23,098 bases of DNA from CAJBIL01 sp044359525. Lineage in GTDB: Bacteria > Pseudomonadota > Gammaproteobacteria > Burkholderiales > Rhodocyclaceae. The notes below the pieces were generated by a model, which searched no databases, was not told the origin of the DNA, and was given only the letters and a program-made list of their open reading frames with translations. Made by a program: the position numbers and the translations under genes. Positions within the stretch are counted from its first letter, which is position 1; each line of letters opens with the position of its first letter. Positions 6,243 to 13,695 of the stretch are shown here, one piece after another. The stretch is taken from positions 1 through 23,098 of the forward strand of contig JBIKLY010000059.1 of NCBI GenBank assembly GCA_044359525.1. The letters are read 5' to 3'.

Positions 6243-7520
6243 TCACCAGCGCGGCCGAAGATAGCCGTTCGATGTTTCAGGAACATTAAAATGCAGAAGA
6301 TTGCTGCCACGCCGGATGCGCAGTTTTTGCGCCATCAGCTTGAACGGCCCGATGCTCGACGCCGATTGTTCAAAACCCAGCCAGCCGTCATGCGTCGAAA
6401 AAATCCGCAGTTCATACTGGCCGGGCTGGGTTTCCTTTAAGTCCGGGGCGAACGGTCGGGCCAGCGGCTCGCCGATAAAAACCCCTTCGCCTGGCCAGGC
6501 AACGCTTTTCCAGTAGGCTTCGATGGCGCTGGCACCTGTCGCGTAGTGGAACATGGCAATCGCCGGCAGCGGGAACTTCTGCGGGTGATTGCAGGGTTCG
6601 ACAACGGTGCCGTAGCTGGCGGTGGCGCCGGCTTCGAGCCAGCGCAGGCTGCTCATCTGGTTGGCGTTCGCCTCGGTGAGCTGGCCGCCGAATGAGGTCA
6701 GATGGTCGGCCAGCGCACCGGGCAGAAAGCCCAGTGTGTCGAGCTGCGGCACGCGCGCGAGGCCGGTGAAGTAGAAAAGCACGTCCTGACGATGCTCGAT
6801 GGCTTCGGTTTCGAGGATGCTGATCGGGAAAACGCCGGCCAGTTCCTTGGCCGTCTTTTCGAAATAAGCCGCGCGTACGCTCCGTGCCTTGTCCGGCGTG
6901 CTGAGCAGGTAGGCTTGCCCGGCCGGGAAGCTGCGGTCAGCGGCGATGCCGCGATCAATCAGGGCCTTGACCGGCTCGAAGCCGGTGCCGGCCAGCATCA
7001 TTGCCGGCCGCAGTTTGTGCTCGTTGCCCGGGTAGTGGCTGGCTGAGTTGAAATACGGGCTGGGTGCCGTCGGGCCGCATTTTGCGGAGCAGTAGCGTTC
7101 GTCGAAACCGAATGCCAGCGCGGAGGTCAGCGACATGCAGGCGACCCGGTAAGGGGTGCTCCAGGCCACTGCGTAGGCCTGCACGTGGGCGGGCGTGGCA
7201 CGGTCGACCATGGCCTTGAGTTGTACAAATTCCTCTTTGTCGAGGGTGCTGCGTCCGGACGGGAAATTCAGGTGGATGACGTTTGATTCCGGGATCTGGC
7301 GGGCCTTCTGGTAGTACGCGCCGATCTGTCGCGACAGGGGATCGGCGTCATTGACGAGGATGGCGAGTTCGTCAGGCGTTAGCCCGCTGCGCGGCAACAG
7401 CACCTGCGCCCGGGCCTGGGCGAATGAAACGGACAGCAGCAGGCCAGCCAGCAGGGCCATGGCTTGCCTGACCAGTCGCCTGCAGGGGGTTTCGGGAGAT
7501 TGAATGCCGGACTTCATCAT
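6243..7520 (-). CDS. TIGR03790-family exported protein of unknown function
   Basis: This 425-residue protein has a signal peptide with a long basic n-region (hydrophobic AMALLAGLLLSVSFAQA near residues 20-36). Conserved-looking blocks are LAILVNDADPLSRQIGAYYQ, VIHLNFPSG, YAVAWSTPYRV, and a later WLEAGATASYGTVVEPCNHPQKFP. These match my recollection of TIGR03790, an uncharacterised family confined to genomes with exosortase; the assignment is by memory. No PEP-CTERM tail is present. I place the start at the ATG-ATG pair (7520/7517), because the longer open frame runs back into the divergent rhomboid gene and lacks a signal peptide at its front. Seven Cys residues could form disulfides. Its position beside a PEP-CTERM gene fits a role in the sorted-protein or matrix system. 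Confidence 0.75.
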   Translation of the reverse strand: MMKSGIQSPETPCRRLVRQAMALLAGLLLSVSFAQARAQVLLPRSGLTPDELAILVNDADPLSRQIGAYYQKARQIPESNVIHLNFPSGRSTLDKEEFVQLKAMVDRATPAHVQAYAVAWSTPYRVACMSLTSALAFGFDERYCSAKCGPTAPSPYFNSASHYPGNEHKLRPAMMLAGTGFEPVKALIDRGIAADRSFPAGQAYLLSTPDKARSVRAAYFEKTAKELAGVFPISILETEAIEHRQDVLFYFTGLARVPQLDTLGFLPGALADHLTSFGGQLTEANANQMSSLRWLEAGATASYGTVVEPCNHPQKFPLPAIAMFHYATGASAIEAYWKSVAWPGEGVFIGEPLARPFAPDLKETQPGQYELRIFSTHDGWLGFEQSASSIGPFKLMAQKLRIRRGSNLLHFNVPETSNGYLRPRW

Positions 7521-7556
7521 CGCGCATAATAGCGGCTCTTTCTGACAATCATCCGC

Positions 7557-8696
7557 ATGGCCGATTTTCTTTCTCTCCACGAACAGCTGCGCCGGCGCAC
7601 CCCGCGCATTCCCCTGACGGTGCTGCTGATCGGCCTCAATCTGCTGGTTTTCTTTGCCATGCTGGTGATGGGGGCCGGCCTGTGGCATTCGTCAAACGAG
7701 ATCCAGCTGGCCTGGGGGGCAAATTTCGGCCCGGCGACACAGGATGGCCAATGGTGGCGGCTGGGTAGCGCGCTGTTTCTGCATTTCGGCGCCCTTCATC
7801 TGCTGATGAACATGTGGGCGCTGTGGGATGGTGGCCAGCTGGTCGAGCGGATGTACGGTTCCGCGCGCTGTGCGGTGATCTACTTTGTCAGCGGGCTGAC
7901 CGGCAATCTGCTCTCACTCATCGTGCAGCATGGTCAGGCGGTTTCCGGCGGGGCTTCGGGGGCTATTTTCGGGCTGTATGGCGCGCTGCTGGTTTTTCTT
8001 TGGCGCGAGCGGCAGGCGCTCCACCCGCGCGAGTTCCGCTGGCTGTTCTGGGGCGCCAGCGGCTTCTCAGCGGTGAGCATTGCTTTCGGTTTCCTGATCC
8101 CCGGAATCGATAATGCAGCCCATATTGGCGGATTTCTGACCGGTATGCTGAGCGGCGTCGTGCTGCTGCGATCACTTGATGCGCCCCGGAATTCTCTAAA
8201 ACGTGAGCGCTTGCTTGCAGCTAGTGCGCTGATTCTTGTTGTTGTTGCGTTGATCAGCCGGATTCCCGAGCCGGCTTACCGGTGGCGTGAGGAGGTGCAG
8301 GCACGCCGGGAGATCGGACAGTTCCTGCACGACGATGCCTTGATCGACCGCGCGTGGCAAAAGATCATCGAAGACAGCAAGCGCGGCGGCACTTCCTTCG
8401 ATGCGCTGGCGGGTCGTATCGATGCAGCGATTGGTGACCGCTACGCCGAGAGTTTTGAGCAGCTTTCTGAACTCCCGTTTAATCCGGCACTGCCGTCAAG
8501 TGCCCGACTGGAGGCGCTGCGCAGTTACGCAGAGCAGCGCCGTGATGCCTCACGCTCCCTGGCGGAGGGCTTGCGCGCCCATGATCCGGTGCAGATTCGC
8601 AATGCCCTTGAGCAGGCCAGGCGCTCGCGGCAAGGCGGGCAACCCGCCACCGCAACGCCTGCAAAACCTGAACCGGCGGCCGGCAGGGCGCCATGA
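7557..8696 (+). CDS. Rhomboid-family intramembrane serine protease
   Basis: This 379-residue membrane protein cleaves transmembrane substrates within the inner membrane. The rhomboid core spans about residues 18-205 with six hydrophobic segments. The HxxxN motif (HLLMN, 81-85) lies in the second segment, the catalytic Ser134 in GGASGAIFG, and His189 in AHIGGFLTG. An additional hydrophobic segment (about 217-233) leads to a roughly 145-residue charged C-terminal tail that I do not recognise. No clear ribosome site precedes the ATG. It is divergent from the TIGR03790 gene with only 36 bp between starts, and convergent with the NlpC/P60 gene. The substrate is unknown; processing of surface proteins is a possibility only. 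Confidence 0.9.
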   Translation: MADFLSLHEQLRRRTPRIPLTVLLIGLNLLVFFAMLVMGAGLWHSSNEIQLAWGANFGPATQDGQWWRLGSALFLHFGALHLLMNMWALWDGGQLVERMYGSARCAVIYFVSGLTGNLLSLIVQHGQAVSGGASGAIFGLYGALLVFLWRERQALHPREFRWLFWGASGFSAVSIAFGFLIPGIDNAAHIGGFLTGMLSGVVLLRSLDAPRNSLKRERLLAASALILVVVALISRIPEPAYRWREEVQARREIGQFLHDDALIDRAWQKIIEDSKRGGTSFDALAGRIDAAIGDRYAESFEQLSELPFNPALPSSARLEALRSYAEQRRDASRSLAEGLRAHDPVQIRNALEQARRSRQGGQPATATPAKPEPAAGRAP

Positions 8697-8718
8697 TGAG
8701 AAGCATTCGCCCGGACAC

Positions 8719-9201
8719 TCAGTCAAAGTAAGTGCGTGCGGCTTCGAAGCGCTGTGCGTAATAGCGGCTGCCCATCGCGTCAATGCGCACTTTGCCGTTG
8801 CTTGATGGCGCGTGGACAAAGCGGTCATCGCCGATGTACACACCGACGTGCGAAAAAGCCGCGTTGCGGGTGTTGAAGAAGACGAGGTCGCCCGGGCGCA
8901 GCTTGCTGCGTTCGACGGGGCGGCCGCTACGCGCGATGTCGGCGGCGCTGCCGCTGACTTTGAGCTGGGCTGCCTTGCCGAAGATGTAGGCCACCATGCC
9001 GCTGCAATCGAGCCCCGCTTCCGGGTTTTTGCCGCCAAAGCGGTAGCCGGTGTCGATCAGGCCGAGGGCAAATAGTGCCACCTCGTGCCCTGCTTCGTTG
9101 ATCGACGAAGACTGAAGGGCGCGTTCAACGAGCGGCGGGCTGCTGCAGCCGGCGAGCAGCAGGATAAGACTTGTGGCGAGGAGGGCAAACACATTTTTCA
9201 T
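8719..9201 (-). CDS. NlpC/P60-family lipoprotein (peptidoglycan endopeptidase)
   Basis: This 160-residue lipoprotein has a lipobox LLAGC with lipidated Cys19 and an NlpC/P60 papain-fold domain from about residue 38 to the end. The catalytic Cys66 is in LDCSGMVAYIF, His118 in FSHVGVYIG and the third residue His130 in RFVHAPSS, so the triad is complete. Such enzymes cleave D-Glu-mDAP bonds in stem peptides (Spr/MepS-like). Upstream in-frame sequence is longer but belongs to the antisense of the dehydrogenase gene; the ATG at 9201 is the first start giving a lipoprotein signal. Ser follows the Cys, predicting outer-membrane sorting. It is divergent from the dehydrogenase gene with a 49-bp gap. 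Confidence 0.88.
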   Translation of the reverse strand: MKNVFALLATSLILLLAGCSSPPLVERALQSSSINEAGHEVALFALGLIDTGYRFGGKNPEAGLDCSGMVAYIFGKAAQLKVSGSAADIARSGRPVERSKLRPGDLVFFNTRNAAFSHVGVYIGDDRFVHAPSSNGKVRIDAMGSRYYAQRFEAARTYFD

Positions 9202-9250
9202 GGGCACCCGCGAAGTATAAACTGCAGTTTTTGTCTTTGCCGAGGTGAGC

Positions 9251-10711
9251 ATGAATCTGAAGGATGCCGGCCTGCTTCGTCTGCAGTCTTTTGTTGACGG
9301 GCGATGGATCGACGCTGACTGCGCCCGGGTCTTTGATGTGCGCAACCCCGCGAACGGCGAGGCGCTCGGGCAGGTGGCAGATTGTGGCGCCGCCGAAACG
9401 CAGCGCGCAATCCTTGTCGCCGATGCTGCCTGGCCGGCCTGGCGGGCGAAAACCGGCAAGGAGCGTGCTGCGGTATTGCGCTGCTGGTACGAGCTGATTG
9501 TTGCCGCAGGCGATGATCTGGCGCAACTGATTACGGCCGAGTGCGGCAAACCGCTGGCCGAGGCGAAGGGTGAGGTGGCCTATGGCGCCGCATTTGTGGA
9601 ATGGTTTGCCGAGGAGGGCAAGCGCGCCTACGGCGAGAGCATTCCGACGACCGCCGGTGACAAGCGCCTGCTGACGATCCGTCAGCCGGTCGGTGTTTGC
9701 GCGGCGATCACGCCATGGAATTTCCCGCTCGCCATGATCACGCGCAAGGTGGCACCGGCGCTGGCTGCCGGCTGTACGGCAATCGTCAAACCCGCCGAGC
9801 AGACGCCACTGACCGCGTTGGCATTGGCCGAATTGGCGAGCCGCGCAGGCATCCCCGCTGGCGTGTTCAACGTGCTGACCGGCAGTGCAACATCGGCCAT
9901 CGCCATTGGTGGCGCGCTGACCGCCAGCCCCGTCGTGCGCAAGCTGTCCTTCACCGGTTCGACCGAGGTGGGTCGTTTGTTGATGGCGCAATGCGCGCCG
10001 ACGATCAAGAAACTGTCGCTGGAGCTCGGCGGCAATGCGCCGTTCATTGTCTTTGACGATGCCGATGTCGACGCGGCGGTCGAGGGGGCGCTGATTGCCA
10101 AGTATCGCAACACCGGGCAGACCTGCGTTTGTGCCAATCGCTTCCTGGTTCAGGAGGGGGTCTATGCGCAGTTCGCCGAAAAACTTGCGGCGCGCGTTGC
10201 ACAGCTCAGTGTTGGTAATGGTGTGGACGACGGGGTCATGCAGGGGCCGCTGATTGAGGCCAGTGCGGTCGACAAGGTCGAGGCGCATGTGGCTGACGCT
10301 GTGGCGCATGGCGCGCGCATACTTACCGGCGGCAAGCGCCATGTGCTTGGCGGTAGTTTCTTCGAGCCAACCGTGCTGGCTGACGTGAGCACCGCGATGC
10401 GTGTGGCGCGCGAAGAAACCTTCGGGCCGGTCGCGCCGCTATTCCGTTTTGCCGACGAAAAAGAAGCCATCGACATGGCCAATGCCACCGAATACGGCCT
10501 GGCCGCGTATTTCTATTCGCGCGATGTGGCGCGCTGCTTTCGCGTTGGTGAAGCGCTTGAGTACGGCATGGTTGGCGTCAACACCGGCTTGATTTCCAAC
10601 GAGGTAGCGCCCTTTGGTGGCATCAAGCAATCCGGCATCGGCCGCGAAGGATCGAAGCATGGGCTCGATGAATATCTGGAGATCAAGTACCTGTGTTTCA
10701 GTATTGCCTGA
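9251..10711 (+). CDS. gabD: NAD(P)-dependent succinate-semialdehyde dehydrogenase
   Basis: This 486-residue aldehyde dehydrogenase has the length and motifs of GabD, oxidising succinate semialdehyde to succinate in the cytoplasm. Seen are TPWNFPLAMITRK with the catalytic Asn (157), general-base Glu258 in LSLELGGNAP, nucleophile Cys292 in NTGQTCVCANRF (the second Cys of TCVC is typical of redox-sensitive GabD loops) and PFGGIKQSGIGREG near the C-terminus. The ATG at 9251 has GAGG five bases upstream, better placed than the in-frame GTG at 9245. No gabT or regulator adjoins it. Related glutarate- or other semialdehyde dehydrogenases are alternatives for substrate. Confidence 0.88.
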   Translation: MNLKDAGLLRLQSFVDGRWIDADCARVFDVRNPANGEALGQVADCGAAETQRAILVADAAWPAWRAKTGKERAAVLRCWYELIVAAGDDLAQLITAECGKPLAEAKGEVAYGAAFVEWFAEEGKRAYGESIPTTAGDKRLLTIRQPVGVCAAITPWNFPLAMITRKVAPALAAGCTAIVKPAEQTPLTALALAELASRAGIPAGVFNVLTGSATSAIAIGGALTASPVVRKLSFTGSTEVGRLLMAQCAPTIKKLSLELGGNAPFIVFDDADVDAAVEGALIAKYRNTGQTCVCANRFLVQEGVYAQFAEKLAARVAQLSVGNGVDDGVMQGPLIEASAVDKVEAHVADAVAHGARILTGGKRHVLGGSFFEPTVLADVSTAMRVAREETFGPVAPLFRFADEKEAIDMANATEYGLAAYFYSRDVARCFRVGEALEYGMVGVNTGLISNEVAPFGGIKQSGIGREGSKHGLDEYLEIKYLCFSIA

Positions 10712-10730
10712 GCGGGCGTTGAAAAAGCAA

Positions 10731-10836
10731 AAAACCTACCGCAGAGGCGCAGAGATTTCGCGGAGAAAAGCTTAAAAACTCAAGTTGGTTTCTCTGCGTT
10801 TACTCTGCGTCTCTGCGCCTCTGCGGTGGGGGTTAA
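10731..10836. repeat. Interspersed palindromic repeat, copy 1
   Basis: A perfect 17-bp arm pair, ACCGCAGAG-GCGCAGAG (10738-10754) and its complement (10811-10827), is flanked by AAACCT and GGGGTT that also pair loosely. The 56-nt interior carries further partial complementarity (TTCGCGGAGAA and TTCTCTGCG). It is the same element as at 12055-12163 with one fewer 8-nt unit per arm. It lies between the convergent gabD and isochorismatase-like genes and could fold to end both transcripts, although no T-run follows. Confidence 0.85.
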
Positions 10837-10878
10837 AGTATTTGACGATTTCCGCATCCGTCAACCCGGCAGGCCGGC

Positions 10879-11502
10879 TCAGAACTTGATCAGATCGAAC
10901 TTCGTCAGTGTGACGTTGCGTGAAACGACGGGTGCGTTGGCCAGGTGCCAGGCGGTGTATTGCTCGCTGTAGGGGCTGTCCGACATGCCATCGACCGGGA
11001 CGACGACTTTCATGCCGCGCAAGGACGCGCCACTCGCGGTGTAGAGCACCGCCCCCTGCGCAGCGGTTCCGATGGCGATCACCGTTTGTGTGCCCCGGTC
11101 CTTGAGTAGTTTTTCGAGATCGGTATTCATGAACTTGTCCACGCCGGTTGATACCACCGGCTCGCTATCCAGCGGCGCAAGCTCGGGCAGTGTGTCGGCG
11201 CGCTTTCCCGTGGCGCCGGTGGCGAACGCGATCATCATGCCTTTGGCACGGGCTTCTTCGAGCAGTTTTTTAACCGCCGGTACCGAAGCCATGCAGCGTG
11301 GCCGTTGTGTGCAATTGGGTGTGACAAAATCAAGCATCAGCAGCGCCGTTGTTTTCGGGTCGATGGTGACCGCTTTGAGTTCGGGGGCGGGCGGCGCCTT
11401 GACGGCGGCCCAGTCGTCAATGATCGTCTGCGCAAAGGCGCCTGAAGCGAAAATGGACAGCCCTGCGGTGAGGCCGAGTGCGAGACGGCGATGGTTTTTC
11501 AT
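10879..11502 (-). CDS. Exported isochorismatase-fold protein lacking the catalytic cysteine
   Basis: This 207-residue protein has a signal peptide (residues 1-24, ending SGAFA) and an isochorismatase/cysteine-hydrolase Rossmann-like fold. Asp58 (LLMLDF) and Lys123 (VDKF) match the first two triad residues. The segment that normally reads like GIATDVCV reads GTAAQGAV here, putting Ala151 at the nucleophile position. The protein is therefore unlikely to act as a normal cysteine hydrolase. Cys64 and Cys70 (PNC...PRC) might form a disulfide. The start is well supported by an AGGAG ribosome site eight bases upstream. It is divergent from the MaoC gene with a 102-bp gap. Function unknown; a binding or redirected catalytic role is speculative. 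Confidence 0.8.
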   Translation of the reverse strand: MKNHRRLALGLTAGLSIFASGAFAQTIIDDWAAVKAPPAPELKAVTIDPKTTALLMLDFVTPNCTQRPRCMASVPAVKKLLEEARAKGMMIAFATGATGKRADTLPELAPLDSEPVVSTGVDKFMNTDLEKLLKDRGTQTVIAIGTAAQGAVLYTASGASLRGMKVVVPVDGMSDSPYSEQYTAWHLANAPVVSRNVTLTKFDLIKF

Positions 11503-11604
11503 GCTTTTCTCCTGTCTGCTGACTTGGGAAATTGGGATGCACATTTGTGTATCATTCGTTTGCGTCAAAAATTTTGCCACAAGCTTCCGACACGGAGATG
11601 CCCT

Positions 11605-12036
11605 ATGAATTCCCTTGGTGGTTACAACATCGAAGATCTGCAGGTTGGTATGAGTGCCAGCGTTGCCAAAACGGTTACTGAAGCTGATATCGCCATGTTT
11701 GCCGGCGTCACGATGGATGTCAATCCGGTGCACCTCAACGAGGAGTGGGCCAAGACGACACAATTCGGTGGTCGCATCGCGCACGGCATGCTCTCGGCCG
11801 GCTTCATTTCGGCCGTTCTGGCCAACAAACTACCCGGGCCGGGCACGGTCTATATGGGCCAGACGATCAAGTTCCGGGCGCCCGTGCGCATCGGCGATAC
11901 CGTGACGGCAACCGTCACGGTGAAGGAAGTGCTGGTCGACAAGCGGCGCTGCATTCTCGATGCCGTGTGTTCGGTCAAAGGCAAGGACATCATCACCGGT
12001 GAATCGGTGATGTATTGCACGACGGAAAAGGCTTGA
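11605..12036 (+). CDS. MaoC-family (R)-specific enoyl-CoA hydratase
   Basis: This 143-residue hot-dog-fold protein should hydrate trans-2-enoyl-CoA to (R)-3-hydroxyacyl-CoA, as PhaJ does to feed polyhydroxyalkanoate synthesis. The hydratase-2 catalytic motif is present: Asp38, Asn40 and His43 in MDVNPVHLNEEWA, followed by GGRIAHGMLSAGFIS (56-70). The ATG at 11605 has GGAG upstream; longer in-frame sequence overlaps the divergent gene and is not needed. The gene is monocistronic, ending at a palindromic repeat. A phosphate acetyl/butyryl or other thioester substrate cannot be excluded, so no symbol is assigned. Confidence 0.87.
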   Translation: MNSLGGYNIEDLQVGMSASVAKTVTEADIAMFAGVTMDVNPVHLNEEWAKTTQFGGRIAHGMLSAGFISAVLANKLPGPGTVYMGQTIKFRAPVRIGDTVTATVTVKEVLVDKRRCILDAVCSVKGKDIITGESVMYCTTEKA

Positions 12037-12054
12037 GCGATTGCGAAAAGGTCA

Positions 12055-12163
12055 AAAACCTACCGCAGAGGCGCGGAGGCGCAGAGGTTTCGCAGAGAAC
12101 ACCTTCGAAACAAATGCTTTTCTCTGCGTTTTCTCTGCGCCTCCGCGCCTCCGCGGTAGGGGT
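12055..12163. repeat. Interspersed palindromic repeat, copy 2 (one extra 8-nt unit per arm)
   Basis: The left arm at 12062-12086 (units ACCGCAGAG, GCGCGGAG, GCGCAGAG) and right arm at 12133-12157 pair at 24 of 25 positions. Flanking AAACCT and AGGGGT continue the pairing loosely. Compared with copy 1 at 10731-10836, both arms have gained one 8-nt unit, so complementarity is kept. It separates the convergent MaoC and rng genes. Confidence 0.87.
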
Positions 12164-12171
12164 AAAGCTTT

Positions 12172-13626
12172 TTACATCAGCACAATGTCGTACTGTTCCT
12201 GCGAATAGCTCGGCTCGGCCTGCAGTGAAATCGGTTTGCCGACAAAGTCCGAGAGCATCGCCAATCCCTGTGATTCTTCGTCAAGGAATAGATCGACTAC
12301 TGCCAGGCTACCAAGCACGCGGTATTCGCGGGCATCGAACTGGCGTGCTTCGCGCAACAACTCGCGCAGGATTTCGTAGCACACGGTACGCGCCGTTTTG
12401 ACTTCGCCACGCCCCTGGCAGGTCGGGCATTCTTCGCACAGCACGTGCGCCAGCGATTCGCGTGTTCGTTTGCGCGTCATCTCGACCAGCCCGAGCGCGG
12501 TGAAACCATTGACCGTCAGCCGCGTGTGGTCACGCATCAGCGCCTTGTTGAATTCGTTGAGCACGGCACTCTTGTGCTCCTCGTTTTCCATGTCGATGAA
12601 GTCGGTAATGATGATGCCGCCGAGGTTGCGCAGACGCAGCTGGCGGGCGATTGTTTGTGCCGCTTCGAGATTGGTCTTGAAAATGGTGTCGTCGAAGTTG
12701 CGCACGCCGACGAAGCCGCCGGTGTTGACGTCGATCGTCGTCATCGCCTCGGTCTGGTCGATGATCAGGTAGCCGCCCGATTTCAGATCGACACGGCGCG
12801 CCAGCGCTTTCTGGATTTCATCCTCGACACCATGCAGGTCGAACAGCGGGCGCTCGCCGGTGTAGTGAAAAAGCAGCGGTGCGACGGTCGGCGTGTATTC
12901 GGCTGCAAAGCTCGTGAGTTTCTGGAAATTTTCCCGCGAGTCGATGACGATGCGTGCCGTTTCCGGGTTAACAAAATCGCGCAGTACGCGCTGCGACAGC
13001 GACAGCTCCTGATAAAGCAGCGACGGGGGGGCAGCGGTTTTTGACTGCGCCTGCAGGTCGCGCCAGATCTTGCGCAGATAGGCGATATCGTTGGCCAACT
13101 CCGCTTCGCTAGCGGTCTCGGCCATGGTGCGCACGATGAAACCGCCGGGCTCGTCGGCCGGTACCAGCCGGGTGATTTTTTCGCGCAGTGCCTCGCGTTC
13201 GGACTCCTTGCCGATGCGCTGCGAAATGCCGATGTGTTTCTCCTGCGGCAGATAGACGAGCATGCGGCCGGCTACCGAAATCTGCGTCGACAGCCGCGCA
13301 CCCTTGGTGCCCATGGGGTCCTTGACCACCTGCACGACGATGCTCTGCCCTTCGAACAGCATGCGCTCGATTGGCCGGATCGGTTCGCCCGGCTGGCGCG
13401 GCTCCCAGATGTCGGCAACGTGCAGGAAGGCGGTACGGTCGAGTCCGACGTCGATGAAGGCCGATTGCATGCCAGGCAAAATGCGGACAATCCGGCCGAC
13501 ATAGACATTGCCGACCAAGCCACGGCTTGAACTGCGCTCGATATGCAGTTCCTGTGCGACGCCCTGATGCATGACGGCGACACGGGTTTCCTGCGGGGTG
13601 AAGTTGATCAGGATTTCTTCGGGCAT
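12172..13626 (-). CDS. rng: Ribonuclease G
   Basis: This 484-residue endoribonuclease of the RNase E/G family matures the 5' end of 16S rRNA and degrades some mRNAs. An S1-like RNA-binding domain lies at about 36-120 (GNVYVGRIVRILPGMQSAFIDVG). The DNase I-like catalytic core has Asp299 in TTIDVNTGGFVG and the Asp pair in TDFIDMENEEH (342-347). The zinc-link CPTCQGRG is at 400-407. The length and absence of a long C-terminal scaffold distinguish RNase G from RNase E. In related bacteria rng usually closes the nadD-rsfS-rlmH-maf operon; here it is about 3.6 kb away from maf on the same strand. It is divergent from trhP by 69 bp, with no purine-rich ribosome site upstream of the ATG. Confidence 0.93.
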   Translation of the reverse strand: MPEEILINFTPQETRVAVMHQGVAQELHIERSSSRGLVGNVYVGRIVRILPGMQSAFIDVGLDRTAFLHVADIWEPRQPGEPIRPIERMLFEGQSIVVQVVKDPMGTKGARLSTQISVAGRMLVYLPQEKHIGISQRIGKESEREALREKITRLVPADEPGGFIVRTMAETASEAELANDIAYLRKIWRDLQAQSKTAAPPSLLYQELSLSQRVLRDFVNPETARIVIDSRENFQKLTSFAAEYTPTVAPLLFHYTGERPLFDLHGVEDEIQKALARRVDLKSGGYLIIDQTEAMTTIDVNTGGFVGVRNFDDTIFKTNLEAAQTIARQLRLRNLGGIIITDFIDMENEEHKSAVLNEFNKALMRDHTRLTVNGFTALGLVEMTRKRTRESLAHVLCEECPTCQGRGEVKTARTVCYEILRELLREARQFDAREYRVLGSLAVVDLFLDEESQGLAMLSDFVGKPISLQAEPSYSQEQYDIVLM

Positions 13627-13695
13627 GGGGAGAGGAGAAAGGGCGTAAAATTTCGGGTTCCGCGCATTCTACCCTTTTCCTCAAGACCCCCATCG

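Noticed and set aside
7521..7688. 56-residue N-terminal extension of the TIGR03790 protein
   Set aside because: It overlaps the start of the rhomboid gene, has a polar His/Gln-rich composition, and would bury the signal peptide.
9125..10342. 405-residue open frame on the minus strand across the dehydrogenase gene
   Set aside because: It is the antisense shadow of a well-supported gabD with intact motifs; its translation is Arg/His-rich and resembles no family.
10731..12163. The two palindromic repeats as a CRISPR array or attachment sites
   Set aside because: They are two long inverted-repeat elements 1.2 kb apart with a gene pair between them, not short direct repeats with uniform spacers, and no integrase or cas gene is present.
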